64,000 nucleotides of DNA, from positions 31,186,001 through 31,250,000 of the forward strand of contig CM114274.1 in NCBI GenBank assembly GCA_050084515.1. Reading direction: 5' to 3'. Shown here one piece after another: positions 12,415-22,350 of this stretch. The notes under the pieces were generated by a model. The model was not told the origin of the DNA. It did not search any database and worked only from the letters and a program-made list of their open reading frames with translations. This DNA comes from Blasia pusilla (Eukaryota; Marchantiophyta; Marchantiopsida; Blasiales). The translations under genes were made by a program, and so were the position numbers. The first letter of the stretch is position 1; each line of letters starts with the position of its first letter.

Positions 12415-12960
12415 ATGGGGGAGATGCCCGCTAGATCTGCGATAGAGTGTGCCATGACTTTTCTTGGTGATTTTTTGCTGGATAATAGGGGAGAGGTCTT
12501 CCAGTTGGTGAGTCCAAGAGGTAGAGCTTTTAGTCCGCAACGCGTCTTGTTGGATTCAAGAACGCAACCGCTGATGTTGGGGAAAGCGGTATTTAGAGGA
12601 TTGGGCTTGACGAGAACCGATGTGGAGCATTTTCCATTTCGGATACAGATATCCTTGGGTGGAGTGAGTACCACATAATATATCACCCAACAAGAGGTCG
12701 TGGTGAGGATTTTCCCGCGACATCCTACATATAAGTTCGTGGTGTGAGGCAAGGCGATAGTGACTGATGTAGAGTCTTACGACGTCTTGGTTGGTGGAGT
12801 AGTGTTGTACCCGATGGGATTTTCCCTAGATTAGTGGGAGGAGTCAGCGTCGTACAGAACAGGATGGCAGTATGGTGATGGACGACTTTGTTCATTACCC
12901 ATTTGGTTCAGAGGTGCAGTGATCGAGCGACAACCAGGAGGGATGGCGAGCTTAGCAGCG
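12415..12960 (+). pseudogene. retropepsin (aspartic protease) of element 1
   Basis: The frame at 12415-12678 contains VFQLVSPRGRAFSPQRVLLD followed by SRTQPLMLG. The catalytic Asp of the retropepsin D-S/T-G-A motif is present, but Gly-Ala is changed to Arg-Thr. Downstream, after a stop, DVLVGGVVLYPMGF resembles the second conserved block of gypsy proteases. It would cleave the Gag-Pol polyprotein if intact. Element 2 reads DLGA at the same place, so the ancestral motif was almost certainly DSGA. This copy is inactive through the motif change, stops and frameshifts. Confidence 0.8.
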
Positions 12961-13239
12961 CGATCACTTGGCCTAGTGATTTGATTGAGGGACATGTCCA
13001 TGCAGTGGATACTCCCATTCCTGACATTTCTATGGAGAGGAGTGTCATGGTTGCCACATCAGTCCGTGGAAGAGAGGTGCCACTTTGGGGCTTGACTAAG
13101 GAGCTTTGACGCTAAGCCATTCAACATGTGCAGACCGTGTGGAGCAAGATGTTTGCACCAGAACGTGACGGGTTAGAGGAACCCGAGGTATCCCGAGAGT
13201 GCTACTATGACCCCTTTGGAAACCACCCTAATAGTGTGG

Positions 13240-14215
13240 TGCATTCCAGAGGAGGGTATTCGCTTGCTAGATCTCTTTGGCGAGATTAGCAATGGTTTAC
13301 CAGCTGTTTTGTAGGCTAGAGTACACGTGTAGCATTACCTATATGTGGAGATTGATGATGTTGCCGAGGATGTTGCAAGGCGCGTCTCACTTCACCATGT
13401 GGCGCAGTTACGCCTCTGTTTTCTCGCCTTGTTGTCTGCGTCCGCTGTCCGGGGATACGAGAGTTCCCTACCGAGGGATATTTCATTGTTGGGGGCACAA
13501 GACTTGGAGCGGGTAGGGACCATAAACTTGGTCATTGCTGGTTGGCGGTGTTAGGCCAATCGAGTGATGGATGAGGTAGCGGGTTTGCTGACACTTGGTC
13601 CAGGTTGTTTTGGGAGATGATGGGGATTTTGCAACACTTGCAAGAGCATCAATCTTGTTCTCCAGCATACATTCTAGAGAATGTGCCGATCTTTGGAGAT
13701 TTGAGGTCATGGGTGGTGACGAGTGCACATGATGTGCGTGCATGGATCGGCTCAGTAGTGTTTTTGGATGCGGAGAGTGTAGGTTCTAGAGCACACTGCC
13801 CGTGTCTTTGATGGATCAACTTGGTGCCACACGAGGTGTTGCAGAGGGTATATGCGCGAGTAGAGCGTCCCTCCGATTTATTGGTGGATTCTATTCTAGA
13901 TCCAGGTTGTCGATCATAAGCAGTGAGGCACGATGATCAACCGCCCTTGACTGTGGTCAAGAGGATTGGCATGCCACGAGCAACCTTTCCCACATTGGTG
14001 AGTTTCACCACTTCTTATGCATTCAAGGAGGTCGGGCTTGGCTTGGTTTTGGATGACTAGGTACAAAGGTTGGTGGAGCCCAACGCCGATGAGCGCGAGC
14101 AAGCGATGGGATTTCCCACAGGAGTGACGGTAGTACCGTCACTTTTAGAGGCATCATGACGTCATGTCTTGGATAAGGCGATGGACCTGAACTGTTTGAC
14201 ATGGATTTTCAGCTT
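13240..14215 (+). pseudogene. C5-cytosine DNA methyltransferase domain (DNMT3-like) of element 1
   Basis: The conserved motifs of C5-cytosine methyltransferases occur in canonical order. Motif I (SAM binding) is IRLLDLFGEISNGL at about 13258-13299. Motif II is YVEIDD at about 13342-13359. The catalytic loop is NLVIAGWRC followed by a TAG near 13552; element 2 shows that CQG stood there. Motif VI is YILENVPIFGD at about 13660-13695. Motif VIII is VGSRAHCPCL near 13780. The motif IX/X region has QAMGFPTG near 14105, then AMDLNCLTWI. FWEMMGIL and FLDAESVGSRAH resemble the DNMT3 pattern, and the order is not permuted as in DRM. The intact enzyme would transfer methyl groups from S-adenosylmethionine to cytosine. 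The Pro of the Pro-Cys pair is Arg, and stops and a frameshift near 13605 break the domain. It lies between protease and RT. Confidence 0.85.
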
Positions 14216-14569
14216 AGGAGTAGCTAAGCGGCGTTGTTTACGGATGCAAGAGATCATAAATGTTGCGTTGGTGAGCCCGATGCCTATCGAGACGGTTGAG
14301 GCAGTGGCCGGGGGTGAGGCCCAAGGAGATCGACACACCAAGGATGATCGAGAGAGACATCCTTGGACTTCTTGGGATGTTTTGTAGGTACACCAGGAGA
14401 TGGTAGCCACAACATCGAGCGTGGTTCTGGGTACTGCACATGGAGATAATATTTTGCAGCTGGCTGTAGGAGAGCAGTCGAGTTCTGTTGTCCGAGATGG
14501 GGTTGCACCATAGCAACCACCTACGCCCGCCGGAGAGTACTAGTGTAGTCACGATGGAGACTTGGGAGC

Positions 14570-15330
14570 TAGGCATGGGCCCTAAGTTGACAGGAGGAGA
14601 GCGGCGCCAGATACATCAGTTCCTAAGGAGTTATAGGAACTATTTTGTATTTTTCATGTAGGATTTGGGTAGGCTGAAGGGTCCAAGGATCCGCATTGAG
14701 TTGTCGAGTGACACGCCGATCTTCCGACGACCCTACATGTACAGTGACATTGAGAGGGCTCTGATTCAGAGTAGGAGCCATGACTTGGTTGGAGTAGGAC
14801 TAGTAGAGATGTCGGATGGAGCATATGCATCTGCCACTATCATGCCCGCCAAGAAGGATGTGCATGGCAACTGGACGGATAGGCGGATGTGTGGAGATTA
14901 CCGACCTATCAATCGGCAAAGAAAGTCCGATAGGTGCCATGCCCACCCCCTAGGAGATCTTTGATGCGATTGGGCATGCAAAGGTCTTGAGTTCATTGGA
15001 TTTGCGAGCCGGAGACCATCAGCTGCCTATCAGATTGGAGGACAGGTAGGAGCATGAACGACATCTAGGGGAGGTGTTTCGACGATTGCAGTTACATGGG
15101 CTGAAGCTACATCCAGGAAAGTGCAAGTTCTTCTACGACCAGATTGAGTACTTGGGTCAAACGATATACCCAAGGGGCCTTGGTGTGTAGCGAACAAAGG
15201 TAGAGGCTATTTCACGCCTTCCACGCCTTACAGATGTGAGTCAATTTTGTGCATTCATGGGATTGGCAAACCTCTATCAACGATACGTCAAGGGTTTTTG
15301 TTCGATTGTAAAGCCGCTAACCTTGCTGAC
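14570..15330 (+). pseudogene. reverse transcriptase of element 1, catalytic part deleted
   Basis: The N-terminal RT region is readable (14665-14964: LKGPRIRIELSSDTPIFRRPY, MPAKKDVHGNW, MCGDYRPINRQ). After a frameshift comes DLRAGDHQLPIRLEDR, and the sequence then jumps straight to the HERHLGEVFRRLQL region. Compared with element 2, roughly 210 bp are missing, including the block with the catalytic YIDD box. Downstream, KCKFFYDQIEYLG and IYPRGLGV are the usual gypsy RT tail. The copy could not make active RT. Confidence 0.9.
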
Positions 15331-15880
15331 CAAGGTGGATTAGGAGTAGCACCGGGGGTATGAGCAAGAGAGAGCATTTCATCTGCTCACGGACAGATTC
15401 ACGTCCGCGCCCATATTGAGGAGATCGATCAAGGGCATCCTTTCCAATTGCATACCGATTGGACCATGTTGGGGCTTGGATCCGTGCTCACACAACATGA
15501 CGATGATGGTAGAGAGTTCGTAGGGCTTACGCTAGTTGCTCAAACAACGCAGCAGAGGCGAAGTATAACTTGTATGAGGGTGAGTGCTTGGTTGTGGTGT
15601 GGGCTGTCGCACATTTGAGGTGTTATTTATTCGGCAACCCCTTTACTATCATTACTGATCATCAACCACTTAAGTGGTTGATGGAGTTTGACAAGCTTAC
15701 ATGGAAGCTTGGAAAGTGGGCTCTTTTTTTGCAGGAGTATGACTTCCAGGTGGTGCATAGACCTGGGACGCTCAACCAAGATGCAGATGGTTTGAGCCGT
15801 AACCCATGCCCGAGTCAACGAGGTACGATTGGAGCTCTTTGGCATGGTAAGAGTGATGAGGAGTTGGTGTCAAGATGACA
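15330..15880 (+). pseudogene. RNase H domain of element 1
   Basis: After the RT tail (ANLYQRYVKGF) the frame at 15570-15878 gives YEGECLVVVWAVAHLRCYLFG, FTIITDHQPLKWLM, LFLQEYDFQVVHRPG and NQDADGLSRNP. These are characteristic of Ty3/gypsy RNase H; the TDHQPL Asp and the final DADGLSR Asp are retained. It degrades RNA of the RNA-DNA hybrid during replication. This is one of the better preserved parts of the copy, but the Glu-bearing beginning lies across a frame break. Confidence 0.9.
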
Positions 15881-15893
15881 CACGTCAGCCTAT

Positions 15894-17150
15894 TTGGGCT
15901 TGTTGGCTATGGAGAGCCTGATTGCTGAGACTTTGATGGCGAGATCTGATGGAGAGTCCTTAGATCTAGAGGCCGTTGAGGAGACGACATACGACCAAGA
16001 CATTCACAACGATGGAGTGGTCTTGGAGTACCTGCGTACTAGCAGCGTCGTGAGCACAGTGGATGGTAGAGAGCGGGACTGGATCCTACAACAAGCCAGA
16101 CGGTTCCGATGGGAGGGGACACATGTGTTGCGATTTTGGGAGGATGGCAGAGTGTGTATAGTACCTCATCCTTCGAAGAGAGCACGTTTGGTGCGTCATG
16201 CCAACAAGGAGTTGGGTCATTTTGGAGTGAAGAGGACGTACAACTTGCTCTAGATACAATATTGGTGGCGAGACATGCAGACTGACGTTCATGAGTTTGT
16301 TGCCAAGTGCAAGGTGTGTGATCGAGTTTGAGCATGGTTCAATGCTCCGACTCCACAGTTGCATCCACTTCCGATGATGGATTTAGGTTATAGATGGAGT
16401 TTGGATTTTGCAGGACCTTTGCCTTTGGCGGAGCGCCATCGTCGTTATGTGTTGGTGATGATCGAGAATTTCTCGAAGTGGATAGAGTTGGTTATATTGT
16501 CTAACAAAGCAAGTGAGTGAATAGCCTTCCTAGATCGAGTGTTGAGTCATTACGGCGTACCAACTGAGGTGTTGACAGACCAAGGTAGAGAGTTTCACGG
16601 GGAGTTTCAAGCCTTGTGTGATTAGGCTCTCATCACCGCATCACTTTGTGAGATCATCCTGAGGAAGATGGACTAGCAGAGAGGGTTGTGCAGACGTTGA
16701 AGAGAGGATTACGCAAGTATGGCTTGCAGAGAGGTCACCTAGGAGATTGGGACCTTCAGTTGCCGTGGTTGGCGATGGGATATAGATTCAGCACGCAAAC
16801 ATCCTTAGCGTCTTTCTCACCGTACTTGTTGCTTTATGACGGAGAGCCGGATTTACCTATGGCCATTCTTCGAGATGTTGGTGAGGTGTTGAACCTTTAT
16901 GACCCTGATGTATGGATACAAGCATGTTCTCAAAGGGATGAGTTGTTTCGGATAGTGATGCCCATGGCGTTTGAGAACTTGGGCGATTGCGCAACATCGG
17001 GATATATTGAGTTATGCGACTATTCGGGGAGGTGGTTATTGACCTACTATCCGGAGGTTTCATCAGGGAGACTATGTCTACTTGCAATAAACGATACCTA
17101 CGACGTTGGATGTGACACCAGGGCGCACCATCTTGAGAGTGCGTGAGATT
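15894..17150 (+). pseudogene. integrase of element 1
   Basis: The frame at 15894-16253 ends in an HHCC zinc module: RHANKELGHFG provides His-His, and after one stop AKCKVCDRV provides Cys-Cys. The catalytic core follows with WSLDFAGPLPL (first Asp) and EVLTDQGREFHGEF (second Asp). The segment with the Glu is frameshifted near 16640; DGLAERVVQT in element 2 shows its original form. The C-terminal part at 16688-17146 reads GLRKYGLQRGHLGDWDLQLP and SFSPYLLLYDGEPDLP. The frame then passes through a long C-terminal domain into the PHD finger. Integrase inserts the cDNA into the host genome; this copy is inactive. Confidence 0.9.
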
Positions 17151-17189
17151 TTGCCATATGGTGTTCTCTTATTGAAGGGACGCGTTGGT

Positions 17190-17432
17190 ATGGTTTGGAA
17201 GGACCATGTGCATAATTATGCGTCATGTCATCTTTCAAACATTGATGCTAAAGTTGATCCGAGCTTAGCAGTAGTTCCTACAGGCTTACGGTGTATGTAG
17301 TGTGGTTCCGCACGTGGTGCAACCACTCTCCTAGTCTGTGATGGGTGTTCGAGAGGATGGCATATGGCTTGTCTGACGCTACCTCTCACTAGGGTTCTTG
17401 ACAGACCATGGATGTGTCCCAGATGTACTTAG
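17190..17432 (+). pseudogene. PHD finger at the C-terminus of pol, element 1
   Basis: Translation shows LRCM-stop-CGSARGATTLLVCDGC, then SRGWHMACLTLPLTRV, then PWMCPRCT before a TAG. This matches the Cys4-His-Cys3 PHD pattern: C-x2-C, CDGC, WHxxC, WxCPxC. A TAG stands between the first two Cys; otherwise every zinc ligand is present. An upstream CASCHLSNID-type segment links it to integrase. PHD fingers read histone-tail state, mostly H3K4 methylation, and occupy the position where chromoviral integrases carry a chromodomain. Elements 1, 2 and the 5370-6050 relic all have it, so it belongs to the family. Confidence 0.82.
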
Positions 17433-17742
17433 GATAGGTAGTTCTAGATTCTGATTTATGTCTATGACATGGATGACAAGAAGGCGACTAACGATGGGGC
17501 CACATGAGCACCCGGCCTTTTTGCTCTCAACGTCCAAGAGATGTATATCATGGTAGGTAGGGATAGATGGTTATTTGGAGTTAGACGGACCCAACCACCA
17601 GTTAGGGGGGCGATTGGAGATATTTTGGTACCTCTTGTCTCGTTGTTTGGATGCCACGAGTTAACATGGGATCGTGCGTGTTTGTGTGTATGTTTGTCGA
17701 CAGCGATGTATGTTGTGTTGCGATGTGTATACGCACGACAGT

Positions 17743-18230
17743 TGTCATGAATTTTTTTGATAGATCGGAGAGATCTAGTAGAGCGCCTTTGCGAATAGAG
17801 AAGGAAAGGCTTAGGAGGTCGAGGACGACCTGCTAAGGTCCCGGGACCTCGGCTTATTTGGAGCCATGTAGAGAAACTTACTATTTTGGTAAGTTTTGAT
17901 ATTTGTTAGAGTTGACTTTCCACTCTGGGAATTGGCCCTCGACCGACTACAGCAGATTAAGAGCCAAGGAGGTGACCTACGAGCATAAGTTACCGAGGAG
18001 AGAGCTTGGGAGAGGGAAGGGGGTATTCCTCAAGGAGAGAGAGTTTGAGAGCTCATTCTCTCTTTGTTGAACCTCTTGGCATGAGACAACGAAGCTATGG
18101 TCTTGCTTGCCTTGTGAGTGTAACCCAAGCCTCTCATTAGGAGAGTGGGTTTGGTTTGACATTGAGAGAGACATGTGAGAGTGCACACATTTGAGAACTA
18201 TGGTGTTGAGAGAGATTGGATTTCATTTTA
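17743..18230 (+). repeat. 3' LTR of element 1
   Basis: Starts TGTCATG and aligns with the 5' LTR to TTTCATTTTA, lacking only the final CA. Numerous substitutions and some indels separate it from the 5' LTR, so the insertion is not recent. Confidence 0.8.
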
Positions 18231-18319
18231 TTGGAGATATTTTGGTACTTTTTATCTGGTTATTTGGATGCCATGAGTTAGCATGGCATCGTCTCGACAG
18301 CGATGTGTATACGCATGAC
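18231..18319 (+). repeat. displaced copy of the element's internal 3' tail
   Basis: TTGGAGATATTTTGGTA through GATGTGTATACGCATGAC repeats, with internal deletions, the sequence at about 17609-17738 that normally precedes the 3' LTR. Here it follows the LTR and runs directly into flanking DNA. Confidence 0.8.
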
Positions 18320-21300
18320 ATACCCCACTTTCTCACTTCATGATATAAACATGTACCATTTTTTACTATTTTTATCATGCTTAAATTTGAGAAAATACAA
18401 ATTTATAAGTAACCCCCAAGTGATGGTTGTAATAATCTAATAAGAATATACTCATTTTTAAAGGAGGTAATTTTAAATCTTGTGTCCCTATCTTCCTTTT
18501 TTTAGTAACGATAGAAATTCTCACATCTATATTGTTATTGGAGAGTGTTTTTTCATTTTGGTATCACCTATCCTTTTGACATATTTCCTTTTAACCAATA
18601 GAATTGCTCGTTTGAAAATAATAGGATCTTTTTAATTCAATTGTACACTTAAAATGAAGAATTCAAAATTATACAATATGCACAAGCACCGACTAATAAC
18701 AATTACCCCACATCTTATAATCCAACTCTTTTCATTAAAATGGCAATTTTAAAAGGTCGCCAAAAGAAACATAAATTGGAAGAAAATCTGGGGTTTTACT
18801 CACTCACGCAATGAGTTTTGTTGAAGTATTTGTTTACTTATGTACCTTATGTCACTCAATGGCCTTCTATACGTTTTGATTTAGTTTCGTAAGGCCTTGG
18901 TAATGTTATTTATTTCTTTCTTAATATCCTCTGTGCATCCGACGGGGCTCTTATACCTCACATTCCATAACAACAGGGTGGAGAGTCTCAGAATGACCGT
19001 CCACGGCGAAGGAAATGAGGGAAGGAGATCGGCGGCAGCCTGTTCACCGTCGATTCTTCCGTCGGTGCCGTGAAGGCCAATACCCGTCGTCAGGTTACCG
19101 TGGGACACTTGGTCAAAACTTTACCCCAAGGCTCTGCTTACCGTTGAACAATACTTCTCATTTTATTTTAACTGCTGAACAGCCCAGTCCGAAGCTGCTC
19201 TCCAGCCAGCCTGCCAGTTGCTCTCGTTGGCGGATCACGAAAGATAGGATCACGCCCGATATGAGAACGTTTCACTGAGACGATACCGTGTGTCGCGCTG
19301 GGTTTCGAGTCCCATGTGAACGATAACGCAGGACTGTACGGATACCATAAATGCTAGGGCCCGCTAGCAAGCTTGGTCACTCTAGAGAGCGGGTCTCTCT
19401 TGTGCAAGAAGTGTTCTTGGTGACGTGGACTTCTTGCGTCCTTTAGGGTTCCGTGTTGATGAAGGTGGGCAAATACAAACAACAAATACGACGCCTCGTG
19501 CTCGACATGTGGAACAATGATCTTTGGGAGCTCTCGCACCTCATCTGCTTAATGATGAAACATCGAGATTTATGTACGAGTTTCAGGTGGATCATGTAGT
19601 TTTGGTCACTTTGTAAGTTTGTATGGTTTGGGTGGAACACATGGTCGCTGCGCTTACGACGTTTTTGCCGTTCAATTATGGGCGTGACACCAAATGTTTG
19701 GATGTTTCCAACAATTGAAAATTTCTTTTATATTCAACTAGGTTTCATTGAGTGATTGAGCTAATTTTTTTTCCAAATCAAATAAAATGATTCCGGTCAA
19801 AAGTTGAAAAAATCCAAACAATTCCCTCTAAGAATATTAGGAATTTAATTTTACATCTCAAATTCTTCATATTTTACTTGGGTTATACATGCACGTATAC
19901 TTTCAGGAGACGCTAATTCTTTTGTGCACATGATGCCTTGGGGGTGGAGAGACCTCTCCATCCCCATATAGGATTTATTTATTCATTTTCCTTTAGGAGA
20001 TAAGAAAAGATTCCTCTTACTTCGTACTTTCACTCACTCGATGTAGAAAGTTCATTCGATCTCTAGAATTTCTTCATACTAACCATTCATTAAATTTATT
20101 CTAAATGTATATCTTTTTTATATATATTCGTAGGTGGTATGTAGAGGGGAGGGGCTCCGGCTATCCCTAAACTATTATTGGGCAGGCCGTGCCATGCACA
20201 GGTATGAAGGGACTAATCATGTTGCACACAATTTTTTTTTGTGCTATTCGCAAAGAGGGGAACATTTTCTTGTTGCTCAATTACCACATGTCAAGCAAAG
20301 AGGTGTTTGCAAATCAAAAAGACCCTCTCCAATAATAATATAGATGTAGATTTGTTCTTCCACTTCATAATTGTCCATGTGATATCCCCAAGAAAGGCTA
20401 GGAATAAGGATGGGGAAATAGAGATAAACTGTCCCTCCCTCTCCCCCCCACACTTCCCCCAAAATTCAATGAGAAGATTCTTAAATTTTAATTTAGTTCA
20501 AATAAATAAATAAATTGTTAATGGTGAGATATCATCAATCAATTGCAACAATGGTAATGAAAGAAATGTGAAGAATTAAATTTGAAAAGCCTAAGCAAAA
20601 AATTGGTCACAACTAATTGTAAAGGCTCTCATAATAAAATCTTCCTTTAAAAACTTAAAAATATCATCATTAATTAGGTAATTAAAATTCCGAATTCGGA
20701 CATATTACTTCCATGAAAAGTGTCAAAATTTGTAACCCTATGTAACAAAAAATACCAAGACACATGTAGCACTCTCCAAGTGATAAGAAATAAAAGAAAA
20801 TTTCTTTGAAAGACAATTTAGCTTCATTTTTTAAGAGAGCAATTCCAAACTTATCTCTAAAAGCTTCAATTATGTACGCTAAATTACTCATATTGTACAT
20901 GATCACGTTGACTGTATTAGATTCTGGAAATGTATCCACATATATTGTACTTTTCGGTGCCCATGTTATGCACGAATAATACTTAATATTTTTAATTCAT
21001 CCAACCTTTAGTCCTCTTTTAATAATATAGATAGATCAAAATAACAGGCCTCCTATCAAATCAAAGAGTGCTTCTCGTCGCCGGGAAATTTTCCCCTAAT
21101 TTGCTTACAGTTCATGAGTTGGTTTGTAAATATTGGTTTAATTGAAGAGTGTGTGATTTATACTCGTATTATACACCGTTACTTCTACGGCAGTCCGTCC
21201 CCATCGCAGGTTCATAAATATCTCGCCTTTCGATTTGGATCCCAGATCAAAAGAGAACTCATACACATGACATCTAGGCCCGAAGGGCCAACGAAACCTG

Positions 21301-21480
21301 CTACAATATGCTACTATAAAGGCCGTTGAGAGAGAGTCCACCGGCGTCGGGACCAGAATATCGTGGTTACAGTCATGATGGACCCTGTACAAGAACAATT
21401 GCTGAACGAGTGAACAGCCGTCGGCTTCTGCCCAGCTGGAGAGGATCATGTCGCGGTCGCGAGCGGTCTGTCCGCCCCGC
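18320..21480. other. intergenic, no gene seen
   Basis: AT-rich at 18330-18880 and 19680-21060, with a more GC-rich patch at 18950-19650. The plus strand around 19450-19570 gives a readable peptide (VGKYKQQIRRLVLDMWNNDL) with no family I recognise and no flanking signals, so it is not called. No RNA gene was found. Confidence 0.5.
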
Positions 21481-21489
21481 TTTGCGCCA

Positions 21490-21519
21490 GGCGCATCGTG
21501 ATCGGCCCGCCGATGCGCC
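21490..21519. repeat. GC-rich inverted repeat
   Basis: GGCGCATCG at 21490-21498 pairs perfectly with CGATGCGCC at 21511-21519 around a 12-base loop. Confidence 0.85.
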
Positions 21520-21533
21520 GAACCAAGTGTTGC

Positions 21534-21643
21534 ACTGACCAAACGTAGGCTCCTGCCGGTATCCCGGTTAGCGCTGAGGGTCCGGACCGGCAGCCCGGCC
21601 GGCAAGGCAGTGCACGTACCCGCACTATGTATGTTTGGTCAGT
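21534..21643. repeat. 110-bp foldback unit with 11-bp terminal inverted repeats
   Basis: ACTGACCAAAC at 21534-21544 is the exact reverse complement of GTTTGGTCAGT at 21633-21643. TGCCGGT and ACCGGCA form a further internal pair. No convincing target duplication flanks it, so a small foldback element is possible but unproven. Confidence 0.75.
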
Positions 21644-22350
21644 CCTGTGAGCGGTCTAACGGTAGGTGCGAAGGCGCATGGGCCCCCTAGGATGGATGAA
21701 ACAAGAGAGTAAGCTCCGTTTTTCCCCCCTGGGGCTAGAGGGCTTGAGAGTTCCTCGTCAATGCGAGGGTCGAGCGAGGGTCGCAGGCAGTAGTGGCAAA
21801 TGGGAGAGTTGATCGACATCCATAGTCATATCATAGCACACGGGTACAGCTAGCCTTCTCGAGTCCTTGATATGGTCGACAGATCGAAAAGCGTTCAGCG
21901 GCGGAGAAGTCTCATCACAAAGTCGCAAAGCTTATCTAGAGTAGAAACGTCTGTGAGAGATTCTAGAGTGGGGAGAGAGTGAGAGAGAGTGGTGTGTGTG
22001 AGAGAGAGAGAGAGAGATGGGGAGGGAGAATGAAAAGTTGTGAAAGTTGAGAGGTTTCTTCCGGGGCCTCATGAGAGCCTAGGAAGAAGAGAGCGTCAGG
22101 CCACACTCGCTATCACAAGGAGGACAGTCAGGTGAGTGGTCGACACTCGTCGCGACGGGCCGGTTGAAGAAGACGCGGGTGGCCACGAATCAAAATAAGT
22201 GCATCTGAGGCCTCTCATTTGGTGTTGGCGCTGGTTTTGAATAGCGCTTGGGGGTCTTGTTTTCAAGCGGGAGCGGAGCGGCTGGGATAAGGTTATCGAA
22301 GTCGCGAGTCTTCCACAATTTCGAGTTAATCCAAAGAAGTGGAGGGAGGG

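Larger units (their letters stand above)
7771..18319 (+). mobile_element. Ty3/gypsy LTR retrotransposon element 1 with DNA methyltransferase and PHD finger
   Basis: A 10.5-kb decayed element on the plus strand. Order: 5' LTR (7771-8288), long leader (to about 10150), gag with zinc knuckles, protease, C5-cytosine methyltransferase, RT, RNase H, integrase, PHD finger, 3' LTR (17743-18230), then 89 bp that duplicate the internal sequence lying just before the 3' LTR. Direct repeats ATACC at 7766-7770 and 18320-18324 may be the target duplication. Stops and frameshifts occur in every domain. Element 2 (47168-58066) is colinear over nearly its whole length, and comparing the two gave the domain boundaries. 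RT before integrase places it in Ty3/gypsy. Confidence 0.9.
21481..22350 (+). promoter_or_regulatory. GC-rich promoter and 5' leader region of the receptor kinase gene
   Basis: The first part holds two strong inverted repeats (21490-21519 and 21534-21643, listed separately). A GA-rich tract at 21970-22018, with a pure GA run from about 22000, lies about 330 bp before the start codon, where plant promoters and leaders often have GAGA-type elements. No unambiguous TATA box was identified and the transcription start is unknown. Confidence 0.45.

Noticed and set aside
13240-14215. Interpretation as an adenine or restriction-type methyltransferase, or as DRM with permuted motifs
   Set aside because: Motif I precedes the catalytic loop and ENV motif in unpermuted order and the Pro-Cys/ENV pair is C5-specific, so DRM-type permutation and N6-adenine motifs (DPPY) do not fit.
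17150-17440. A chromodomain at the integrase C-terminus, as expected of chromoviruses
   Set aside because: The residues form a Cys4-His-Cys3 PHD pattern; no chromodomain aromatic cage or fold signature is visible.
19290-19330. GGGTTTCGAGTCCCA resembling a tRNA T-arm
   Set aside because: The stem is only four pairs with an eight-base loop, and no D-arm, anticodon arm or acceptor stem can be formed.
21138-21605. 155-codon minus-strand frame upstream of the kinase
   Set aside because: It runs through the GC-rich foldback repeats, shows no domain and has no supporting splice or start context.
22339-22350. Extending the receptor kinase by four residues to 22339
   Set aside because: The codon at 22339 is GTG, not ATG; the first in-frame ATG is at 22351.
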